A stretch of 64,000 bases of DNA from Chimonanthus salicifolius (lineage: Eukaryota; Streptophyta; Magnoliopsida; Laurales; Calycanthaceae): contig CM023534.1 of assembly GCA_013350335.1 (NCBI GenBank), positions 19,487,302-19,551,301 on the forward strand, written 5' to 3'. Position numbers and translations under genes: made by a program. Positions 11,902-21,429 of the stretch are shown here, piece after piece; the first letter of the stretch is position 1; each line of letters starts with the position of its first letter. Below the pieces are notes generated by a model that worked only from the letters and a program-made list of their open reading frames with translations, made no database searches and had not been told where the DNA came from.

Positions 11902-12893
11902 GTAAGCTTAGCGGATGTTTGACACCAAATCAAAACATGGACTTAAAGTTTCAAACCATTGATTTTACTGTCAGGATGACACATCATGTTGGCGATCAAT
12001 CGCCATTGACAGCAGGCGACCAATTGTGGAATTGCAATCAATCGCCTGGAAAAACGAAGGTTCTAGTTTAGAATGGCCTGTCAAACTCCGGTGGTCTCAA
12101 GACGATACATTCGTGCTCACGATTTATTGTTGGGACAGGGCCGATCCAATCGTGCATACGATCAATCGCCCTGGGCTTAGACAAAATCTGGACTATCGTT
12201 CACAGTCATGTCTCGGACAATCAATCGTGCAGAAGACCCTTTGTCTGGTATTGCGGCAACCAATCTCCCTCACAATCAATCGCTTGGAGCCTGGGTTCAC
12301 TGAAAAATACAGTCATGCTCAAGCCCATCCATTCGTCTGTTGGCAACCCATCGTGTGATATAGAGCATGATACATCGGGCGCACAACCAATCCCCGAGAC
12401 AAGACATTTCCAAGGTTTAGAACCCATATTGGTAAGATTAGACCAAGCCTAGAGAAAATGGACCCAAACCTTAGAGCTCCTAAACATATCTTGGAAAAAT
12501 ATGGGTTGTCAAAATGTTGCGACTTGTAAGATTCTTTCACTCTATCAAATGAAGTAATCAACTAAAAAAAACCACCATGGTTGGATAGATCATTGAAAGA
12601 TCTTTTCATAGAGCCCAAGAATACTCAAATCTGAGTTCGGGAACCCAAGATATGGTCATTTTAGTGGAGAGTTGTTTTGTTGAAAAATTGTCCACACAAC
12701 CCATCGTGAATGGTGATCAATCGTGAGCACGATCAATTGTGAGTGACAATCAATCGTCCGTGTCAGTTTTCTATCAGTTGTAAAATCATTAATGCGCAAT
12801 GATAACTTTCCAATGACTCTTTTAGACACACGATTGATCACCAGTACACGACTTGATCGCCTTGTATCAGCTCGAAATTCACTTATTTGCCTC

Positions 12894-12901
12894 TATATAT
12901 A
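12894..12901 (+). promoter_or_regulatory. TATA-like box of LTR-B
   Basis: TATATATA in a CCTC context sits about 750 bp before the LTR end, at the equivalent place to 48361 in LTR-D. Confidence 0.4.
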
Positions 12902-13647
12902 CTTCAAACTCTTATGAGTGGGGTTGGTCCCTTCAACTTGGAATATCTTAAGGCATCCCTAGTGGCTCCAAACCTCTCCTAACCTCCTCTCTAAGCACTT
13001 TACTTGGTGAATCATCTAATACCCAATCATCTTGGTTGAGATTAAGAGAGAGAATAAACCAAATCTAGGATAACTATTGATGTATCATAAGTCCTAAAGA
13101 CCTTACCCAAGGATTATGATTGAGTATACACAAGACACATCTTCGACATCGTCGACATCACATTGGGAAGGACATCTTCATGAAGCATACATCTACAAAG
13201 TTGAGCTATCAAAAGGCAAGTGTTTCTTAGTGTTTGATTTTATTTTTAAATCATCATCATTGTGAAGTGGATTGAAGTAAGGGGCTTGAACCACTATAAA
13301 AAATAGAGGGATAGGAGTTGGATGAAATTCCCAAACAATTGATTAGGTGAAAGTCCTAATCTATTAGTGTATGTGTAATTCCCCACTTAGTGAATTGGAG
13401 ATAGTCCAAGGTTGGGTGAGTCTCAACAGTGGATGTAGGTTGTTTAACCGAACCACTATATATCGATCTTATGGTATTAGAGCATTTTGGGTGATTGTTC
13501 TCTTATTGGCACACTCTCTTATCACACAACACAATGTCTTGATTAATTTGTTAATCCACTGCATATCATTTTAATTAATCAAGAAATTTGTGAAGACCAT
13601 AAAACCCCCATCTAGGGTCAATCTTGACTCGTGTTCTATCACTTTCA

Positions 13648-14607
13648 AAAAACATAAGAAAAGCAATAAAAAACATAAAACAACACTTGGACTCCACATG
13701 GATGGTCCTTAATAATTACATAAAATTAGGCTAAAACATAAATAAAACAATCTCCAAAAGGGTCATACATTTTGTGGTGGCAAAGTTGACCCTTCCTAAT
13801 TTATCACACGCCTTAAAGGAGAGATATTTTAGGCAATAGATGGTTTAGAAAGAAGTTGAATTATTGCTTAGAGCAGTTCTGCACCTCTAGATGAAAATGG
13901 TCATAACTTGAGCTACAGAACTCGGATTTAGGCATTCTTCGGTTCGTTGGAAAACTCTTTGACCAAACTACCCACACCTAAAATTTCATCAAATTCTGAA
14001 TTCATACGATACTTCAAAAGTTCTCTTTTAAGTCATAGCAATTTTCAACCGTTCGATTTAAAGTTGGCTTGGCTAGATTTACGCAATTTGTAACATTGCT
14101 AAGGTTCACACGAGGTGCTCTCATTTCCTAGACCTTATGAAGGTGGGAAGCATCCAATTAAGATCCACACAATCTCAAGTGGGCCTTGGGCCAATATGCG
14201 GATCCGCATGTGCCGCGTCGACTAATTCAGATCCCAAACCAATAGGTTTGGCCTCGCAATTGCTGTGGTTCAACAATAACCATAGTTTCACCTCATTAGT
14301 GGGTGTGATGCCTGCATCACTACTTCCTTGCTTGGAGAGAAAAAATGGAGAGAGAATCTCTGCTTGGCTTTTTTACCACCTCCTTCTTTGTTAATATCTT
14401 CTAGAAGGACTCTTGAGGAAAATTCGTCAGAGTCCATGGACCCATGTATCATAGCCCAAGGTCACTTCAATTAAGCATTTTTTATTGTAAGCCTTCCAAA
14501 ATGTTGAATTCTTTGAAGGATCTAATCTTTCATAATACTCCAAGTCAATGTTGAAGGGTGAGGTCTTCAACTTCAACTTGATGCTCTACATTATCGGGTT
14601 ATGACAT
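13648..14607. other. Intergenic, no gene recognised
   Basis: This is AT-rich sequence after LTR-B. The longest open frame (14137-14394) has no recognisable motif. It may be old retrotransposon DNA, but nothing specific supports that. Confidence 0.5.
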
Positions 14608-15440
14608 TTAATAAATGAACAGTCATTCTAACACGAGCAAAATCTGTTAGGAGACAAAGGATGGAATGAAATTCCCATTTTATCTATACCGGTGTACCGT
14701 TCATCAAGTAACGGTGTACTGATAACACGCCGCTCTTCATGTATATGTTCTGCATATCGGTACACCGGTACTTGATAAGCAGTACACTGGTATGAGTAAA
14801 ATGAGAATTTCACTCCATTCCGTATCTCCTAATAAATTTTAGCTTGTGTTAGGATGGACGTCCTTAATAAATGAGCTATCATAGCTACGGGTTGAAGTGC
14901 CATATTTAGTATTATTCGGGTTTGGTCAACCCATTTCATAAATTAGTTGTTTCTAATTAGATCAACTCATTTAATAAATAGTTTGCCCCAAGTAAGAGTT
15001 GGATTAGATCAACAATTTAATAAATGCGCAAAAGTCGTATGAACCCATTTAAACTTCGTCAGGTACTCAACTTCTTTGGATTAACTCGTTTAATAGATGA
15101 ATTAGGTTATGTATGGGTTGGATTGATCCATTTAAGACTATTTGGATGGGATTGACTTATTTAATGTCATCCAAGTTTGGTAGGAATTGGATTGGTTTAA
15201 ACCTTTAAATAAATGGGTCGAGTTGGGTTGACCCATTTAACTTGGACATCTTCTCAAATCAAGTTGATCTATTTAAATAATGGGTTGAGACCCATTGGAT
15301 CAACTCAGTTTGTAAATGGGCTGGGTTGAGTCAACCTGTTTAATCACAGTCTAGTCGAATTAATCCATTTAATAAATCAGTTGGGTTAGGTCAACTCATT
15401 TAAACTTAGTTATGTTGTCCCTACTAACAAATGGGTGAAG
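14590..15440. repeat. Degenerate minisatellite of 'tcaacccatttaataaatgg' words
   Basis: About fourteen imperfect copies of a word close to TCAACCCATTTAATAAATGG, often followed by 'gttgggtt', are spaced about 30-60 bp apart. The word is partly self-complementary (CCCATTTA...TAAATGGG). The copies are diverged, suggesting an old array. It is interrupted by the MITE at 14619-14863. Confidence 0.65.
14619..14863. mobile_element. MITE with long inverted repeats, 245 bp, 9-11 bp TSD
   Basis: The ends are inverted repeats of about 80 bp: the left begins near 'cattctaacacgagc' and the right ends near 'cttgtgttaggatg', and they fold over most of the length. TTAATAAATGA flanks both sides (14608-14618 and 14864-14874). 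Long terminal inverted repeats with a duplication of about 9 bp suggest a non-autonomous Mutator-like element. The caveat is that the host array itself is rich in 'taataaatg'. Confidence 0.7.
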
Positions 15441-16227
15441 TCAGATTTGCATATGATTTTAAGGTATTTAAGATTCATTTGGTCAAGTCTTTGAAGCAGG
15501 TGTGTATCATAAATAAAAATGCATATACGGCAACGAATGTGAATGGAATAGCATTAGAAGATAGAATAAGGAAGGAGAAAATTTGTCGTATTAACGAGAT
15601 CTTGGAATAGCTCCAATACATGAGAATAGCCATTTCAAATGGTATTGTCACATGTATGAGCCTTGAAACAACTTTCGTATGAAAAGTTGAAGGTTATAAT
15701 TAGAAGCATGAAGAGAGGGAGGCCATTAAAATCTTAGTGAAGGACAAACAAGGATAATATAGACTTTCGGTGACAATAGGTATGTTTCTTATAAGGAAGA
15801 ATGAATGAATAAAACTCAAAAAAACCAACTGGAGATGTATGAAAAAGCGGCAATGATGATAAAGACTGAAATCTCTATACTAACTGAGCTCTATTTATCT
15901 TTGCAAGGGCGTCTAGTGTGGCATCTTGAAGCTTGATCTTTCACACGAAAGCACTGTGCATTTGACAGAAGCTTGAGTTTATGCTATTCCACGTAAAATG
16001 ATGGGAAGTTCTCTTAGCTGCTGCTCTGCTGTTTAGAAAAGAATTGCCCATAAATTCAAATTTAGACCTCAAAGCTCGAGCTGAAGCCACAGCCAATACA
16101 ACCTTGAAGCAAGTGATAGGCATCATTATATACACTCTCTCCAAAATTGGCTGTTCACGTCGCTGTCCTCGAAACAGTCATAAAATGAGAACTGCACAGC
16201 TTTTCAGTTAAGATTCCTTTTCTACAA
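15441..16227. other. Downstream flank of the PPR gene
   Basis: No coding sequence is recognised. It includes the expected 3' UTR of the minus-strand PPR gene, just below 16228. A LINE-like phrase was suspected near 15720-15800 but not confirmed. Confidence 0.45.
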
Positions 16228-18186
16228 TTACCAAAAACCATTGCAGGAGCATACTCCACCATGAAAATGGTGGAATCTCATGTTATCCCTCACGACAATC
16301 TCCCTTTCCAATACAAAAGATGCACCACACATGAACGAGTGGCAGTCCTCACACATTCGGATGTTCTTGACTATCCGAATTGCATTTCCAGCAGCCGATG
16401 TCAGCAGCCCAAACCCAAATGCCAGCTTCTCACTATGAGTCTTGAGCAGTCGCTCTTTCTCTTTCTCACTCATATTATAAACCACAGAATTCAGTTGTGG
16501 CGAGTACCCAACCTGCTTCAGACACACCAGCAGCTCCTCCAACACTTCAATTATCTCATGGAATCTAGGATGGGATTCATCACCTGCAAAAAATTCATGA
16601 AGAAACCCATCCTGGGACTCAACCCAACTACACCCAGGATTCTTTCTAAGCCTTTTCTCTTTCATAAGCTTCCTTATTCTCAATGTATCATCCCACATTC
16701 CTGCAGATGCATATATGTTGGAAAGAAGTACATAATTTCCAATTGCATCTGGCTCCAGTTCAAACAAATGGTCGGCTGCGATATTTGCAATGTGCGGTTT
16801 TCCATGTATGCGACAAGCACCGAGCAATGCTCCCCATACTCCTGCATGAGGTTTAATAGGCATCACTTCAATAAGATTGTAGGCTTCTTCAATATGCCCA
16901 GCTCGGCCAAGAATGTCTACCATACATGTATAGTGGTCTGCTGATGGGGTGATTCCATAATTGTCACGCATGCTTGTAAAGAAACGCCATCCTTGATCAA
17001 CCATCCCTGCATGGCTGCATGCAGTTAGCACACCAATGAATGTGACCTCATTTGGCCTTATACTTGTCATCGACACCATTTCTGAAAAAAGCCGTATTGC
17101 CTTGACAGCCTTTCCATGCATTGCAAACCCCAAAATCATTGCACTGTACGAGAATATATTCCTTTCTGTCATCCCTTCAAACACTTCGTATGCCTCATCT
17201 ACACTCCCACATTTTGAATACATATCAATCAATGCAGACCCCACAATGACATTCTTTGTGGGCCCTAATCCGGCATGCTCAGCAATGTCCCGAATAGACA
17301 CAGCATATTTTGCCACACCCAATTGTGCACAGGCCGAAATGGCACCAACCAACGTGACCTCGTCTGTCTCAACACCCTCTTCTCTCATTTTCTCAAACAG
17401 ACAGAGCGCCTCCTTTGGTCTTGCATTCTGAGCATAACCTGTAACCATTGCAGTCCACACAACCATATCCTTCTCGGCCAATCCATCAAACAACACCACT
17501 GCTGCATTCATGTCTTCCCTCTTTGCATAAGCTACAATCAAAGACGTCCAAGAAATCACATCTCTCTCAGGCATCTCGTCAAACACCTTCCTCGCATCAT
17601 TTAAACACTCACACCTAACATAAAGATCAATCAGGGTATTATTAACAAATAGATCAGAATTGAATCCACCAACCAAAATTGTTTGAGCGTGGATCTGACG
17701 GCCAACTTCCACATCAAGGGCTGCCCCGCAAGCCTTCAGAAGAGCAGTAAAGGTGAAGGAAAGGGGGCGGCTGCGGAGGCGTCGCATGCAGGAGAAGAGG
17801 CGGATGGATTCGTAATATGGGCCATGGAGATAGTAGGCACGAATGATGGCAGTCCAGAGGAATGAGTTTGGATAATGCACTTGGTCAAATACTTGGCGGG
17901 CATAGCCATCAATAGGGTAATTGAAGTTAGTAAGAGTGCGAAGAAGCTTGGCAAGAACAAAGCTGCTCTGATCGAGGCCAATACGAAAGAGGTGGGCATG
18001 GACTTTCTTTACATGGATGAGATCAGTGCATCCATGTAGGTAGGAGATGAGACGCAACTCTAAAATATCACGTTGGTTAGACAGGGTGCAAAAGCTGTTT
18101 GATGAAATGCCACAAAAAGATTGTCGGTGACTGTGAGAAAAACGACTAGAAAACGTAGCTACGTTCAGTAGGCGAACGGTGACCAT
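16228..18186 (-). CDS. PPR protein, PLS class with E and DYW-type domain
   Basis: This is a 652-residue protein from one exon, starting at ATG 18184-18186; an in-frame stop lies upstream and no earlier ATG. Members of this class bind organelle RNA and mostly specify C-to-U editing sites. The N-terminus is rich in Ser, Arg and Phe, consistent with an organelle transit peptide. PPR repeats occupy about 55-445, with repeated 'VFDEMPERDVISWTSLI'-like and 'GSALIDMYSKCG'-like units. The E region follows with a PG box (PGCSWVE) near 517-523. The DYW-type deaminase domain has the HSE motif at 584-586 and CEDCH at 612-616, the expected zinc and catalytic residues. The last residues are CSCNGFW, so the family's terminal D-Y-W reads G-F-W. 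From memory it resembles the Arabidopsis AT5G44230 type; orthology is unproven. It stands alone and appears intact. Confidence 0.93.
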   Translation of the reverse strand: MVTVRLLNVATFSSRFSHSHRQSFCGISSNSFCTLSNQRDILELRLISYLHGCTDLIHVKKVHAHLFRIGLDQSSFVLAKLLRTLTNFNYPIDGYARQVFDQVHYPNSFLWTAIIRAYYLHGPYYESIRLFSCMRRLRSRPLSFTFTALLKACGAALDVEVGRQIHAQTILVGGFNSDLFVNNTLIDLYVRCECLNDARKVFDEMPERDVISWTSLIVAYAKREDMNAAVVLFDGLAEKDMVVWTAMVTGYAQNARPKEALCLFEKMREEGVETDEVTLVGAISACAQLGVAKYAVSIRDIAEHAGLGPTKNVIVGSALIDMYSKCGSVDEAYEVFEGMTERNIFSYSAMILGFAMHGKAVKAIRLFSEMVSMTSIRPNEVTFIGVLTACSHAGMVDQGWRFFTSMRDNYGITPSADHYTCMVDILGRAGHIEEAYNLIEVMPIKPHAGVWGALLGACRIHGKPHIANIAADHLFELEPDAIGNYVLLSNIYASAGMWDDTLRIRKLMKEKRLRKNPGCSWVESQDGFLHEFFAGDESHPRFHEIIEVLEELLVCLKQVGYSPQLNSVVYNMSEKEKERLLKTHSEKLAFGFGLLTSAAGNAIRIVKNIRMCEDCHSFMCGASFVLEREIVVRDNMRFHHFHGGVCSCNGFW

Positions 18187-18768
18187 CCAAACAGCAAAAA
18201 TGTGTCCTATCACTTTGGTGGGGTGTGAACTCCACTCTTCTAAGCTAAACAGCTGTCAATTAGCACAACAATATCGCCTTCGATCCCTGAAAATAGACAA
18301 GCCATCACCGCACCATCGCCTCTGTCGATTCCTTTATATTTGACATCTCTAAGGGTATATTTGTATTTTTCCTCAGTAAAAAATGAAAGCAATTTGTATA
18401 AAAAAAAAAATTCTTAGCAACCTAAAATGAGAAACTTTTTTCTATAAGAAGAGTAATTCTTTTTCTCTGTATTGTTATTTTGTTATGTTTGTTTGCTTAA
18501 ATAAAAAGGTGATGTGAAATGGACAACAATTTAAATAAATAAATTATATATATTATAATATTTTATCATAAAACGAAAGTAAGTGGGCCTGAAAATCAGC
18601 TATAAAAATGTAGAGTCTACGTAGAGGTGATAATGGGTCGAGTAAGATTGAGTTCAGGTTAGGTTGAGCTCTGATAAGTATCTATAAAACATTTTTTATC
18701 TAACACTCAAATCAAACCAAATTTTATTTTATTCAACTCTAATCAACTCAATTTTTGTAAAAATTTAA

Positions 18769-18800
<32 letters not shown>

Positions 18801-20431
18801 GAGGAAAATTTATTTTTAATAGAAAACGAAAAAGAAGAGGATTTCCTTTCTTATAGGACCATTGAGCTTTGAAAACTTGAGCAATAGACTAGATTTTTAA
18901 ACTAAGGTGGGATACGTAAGTTAAAATTCATAGATTAAAAATTAGTTAAATATTATTTTTTAATTCAAGATGGGTCGATTTCAGGTCCAGAATTGTAATT
19001 ACCAACCTTATCTGATTTATTTAATTGAGGAAGATTAATTGAGCTAAAAAAATTAGACTATTTATCTCAAAATTATTTCCTAGTATAGATTAATTCGTTG
19101 ACTTTAATTAATGTAAATTTCCCTTGTGTGATATAAATTTTGGATTTTAAATTATAAATGGAAAAATTAATTAGACTTTAAATAGAGTCTCCGAATAAAA
19201 ACCAAAATACACATTTTATACTTAGTATCCCTATTTGCTAAGACTAGACATTTAGGATATCCCTGTTTGTTTTAGTGGGTCAACTCAGGTGTCCCTATTT
19301 AATCTAGTTGTCCGACCTGAGTATCTATGTTTTTAATTAAATTGGTAACTTAGCTACTTGAAATAAATAAATATATTAATAAATAATTAAGTAAAATAAA
19401 TAAATAAAGAAAATAAAATGAATAAGTTATAAAATAAAAACCCAAAACTGACCCATATACCCTACTCGATCTTTAAAAACCCGACCCACTCTCTAACTCT
19501 AAACCCTCTCCTTTCCTACCCGACCCACCTACCCAGGGCCAGCCCATTTTCCCACTCTCGACTCTCTCTTTTATTCTCTACATGTCTTGCTTTCACACGT
19601 TCCCTCCCTCCCTCTCTCGGCCCACTCTTGCCCAGCAGAACCTTAACGGTCCACTCTATCTTCCCTCCTTTTCCTCTTTCACCCACTCTCTCTTGACGAT
19701 CAGATTTTCCCTCTCTCTCGTTCTCTCTCCACACTCACCTGAACCCTCGACAGTTTCTCTCCCACGATCCCTCATCTTCCCCCAATTTCTCTCAATGGAC
19801 GATCCTCTCCCTTCCTCTATAAAAAAACCCATTCTCTTCCTCTTAAAATATGAACATGTTAATTGTGAATATGTTGATGATGATATGAATGAGTAGTCAT
19901 GGATGTGTTGATGATTAAATGCAATATTTGAAACCTATGAACATATTGAATGGCTCTTGAAACTTATGAATATGTGGATGACTACCTGCGCCTTTGAGAG
20001 CTTATGCATATGTTGAATGGTGTTAAAGTTTACGAATATGTTAATTGAAAGGCCATTTGTAGTCTTTGAAAGTTTAGGAATGTACTGAGGCTAAGTGCCT
20101 TGAGGGGAAAGAATTGGTTTTTTCTTAAATCTCTAAGCTTATTGTGGTTGTTTGGGCATTGGGTTATGGGTACCTGGATTTCTAATCAGGTTTCCAATTT
20201 TTCCCTGGAAATCCATCTGAAGTTGCGTTCGGAAGGGCCCTTAAATTAGGAAAATTGCCATTCCAGGAATGTGTGGAGTTGGGTGTGATGTGAGTATAGG
20301 GAAAGGCACATGGTACGAGAACTTGTGGGACATTAACATTCTTAATCCTACTTGAAATGCTTCAGTTCTCTCAAATATCAAAATTCAACCGCATATTTTT
20401 GACAAAGTAAATCGACTCGCCAATACACTAG
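18187..20431. other. AT-rich intergenic DNA upstream of the PPR gene
   Basis: The PPR promoter must lie just above 18186 but no clear TATA box stands out. It contains an (AT)n run at about 18769-18793 and a pyrimidine-rich block at 19480-19830 full of CTCTCTC and CCCTCC, whose open frame (19582-19896) is low-complexity. From 19850 to 20060 there are loose repeats of 'tatgaayatrttgaatg'. No gene is seen. Confidence 0.5.
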
Positions 20432-20875
20432 AAGTGATCCGTTTGACGAACCGATTTGCTGTACTCTGTATTAAAAATAGTCTCAGTCCAAATCGGCTGG
20501 TCAAGATTTTCGCAAGTGATCCGTTTGGCAAGCCAATTTGTTGTACTCTATATTAAAAAACAATCTCAATCGAAATCGGCTCGCCAAAGGTTAGTAAGTG
20601 ATCTGTTTGGTAAACCGATTTGTTGTACTCTAAATTAAAAGCCAGTTTCAATAGAAATTGGATCGCCAAAGACTAATAAGTGACTCGGTAAGTGAGCCAA
20701 TTTTTTGTTCTGTATAAAAAAATAGTTTCAATCGAAATTGGCTCGCCAAACGAAAGTAAGTGATTTGGTTGTTGCGCCGATTTGCTGTTCTGTATAAAAA
20801 AAAGTATTAATATAAATCGACTTGTCAAAGAATAGTAAGTGATCCAATTGGTGCGCCGATTTTTTACATTCATTT
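20432..20875. repeat. Minisatellite, about 82 bp monomer, hairpin-forming
   Basis: Monomer starts (AAGTGAT) fall at about 20432, 20514, 20596, 20678, 20758 and 20837, so periods are 82, 82, 82, 80 and 79 bp. There are five full copies and a partial sixth. Each monomer carries an arm like GTTTGGCAAGCCAATTT and, about 40 bp later, its complement like AAATCGGCTCGCCAAA, so each unit can fold as a stem-loop. Short open frames inside are by-products. Confidence 0.88.
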
Positions 20876-21424
20876 TTTTTATTTTTCAGTACAGAAGGTG
20901 AAGGGCAAAATGGACAATATAGTAAAATCCGTGTCGAATTATATAAAATACCTATAGGAGGATTGTTACCCCTCGCTCTACTGCTTTATCTTTTGCAAAT
21001 GAAGTCAAAGGGGAAAAAGGAAGTACAAAGATCCCTCTCTAAGCTTAATTGTTATATTATAAATATGTATGTTCATTAAGCATAATTACAACAATGCCCT
21101 TGAGTAAATTACAAAAATGCCTCTTTATATGGTGAATTATAAGTACTCCACCTGTGTGGCCCATAATGAGATGACCCACTAACTCACCAATCCTATCATA
21201 TACAAATTAGAAAGTGTCTTGCGTCATTGCATTATTCATAATAAAAAATTATATGCATATGCTTCTCACTTATATTTTAGCTCACTTAGACCCTTCATTT
21301 CTTTTATATTTAGATAGGCTGGTTATTTTAAAAATAATATATTTTCATATAGCATAAACAAAAAAGAGGTCTGGTAAACTCCCAAACTTAAAACACAAAG
21401 TGCTATGATAAGCCATGTCAAAGA
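20876..21424. other. Intergenic, no gene recognised
   Basis: AT-rich sequence between the minisatellite and the gypsy insertion. The target site GTAAG (21425-21429) ends it. Confidence 0.5.
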
Positions 21425-21429
21425 GTAAG

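Larger units (their letters stand above)
9724..13647 (+). mobile_element. Sirevirus-like 3' LTR (LTR-B), split by a solo LTR
   Basis: It starts TGTTAGTGCCCC after a polypurine tract and ends CTTTCA at 13647. Without the inserted 9977-11901 unit it is about 2.0 kb. Its middle (11990-12850) is dense in 'caatcg' and 'gatcaatcg' words. The end shares the order of blocks with LTR-A and LTR-D. Open frames inside it are chance. Confidence 0.78.

Noticed and set aside
15700..15830. LINE-like phrase near a basic RGRP-type peptide
   Set aside because: Only one short match was seen, with no ordered RT motifs as at 36.2-38.6 kb.
16261..17604. Plus-strand open frames of up to 227 codons over the PPR gene
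   Set aside because: They are antisense shadows of the intact minus-strand PPR reading frame and show no known motif.
18187..18213. PPR protein start nine codons further upstream
   Set aside because: The codon there is GTG. No ATG occurs between it and the upstream in-frame stop; ATG 18184-18186 is the first.
19582..19896. 104-codon Ser/Pro/Leu-rich frame
   Set aside because: It is the translation of a CTCTCC-rich low-complexity block, with no domain and no gene structure.
20432..20875. CRISPR-like array (regular repeats)
   Set aside because: Spacing is regular but the whole 82 bp unit is repeated with no unique spacers, and the genome is a plant's.
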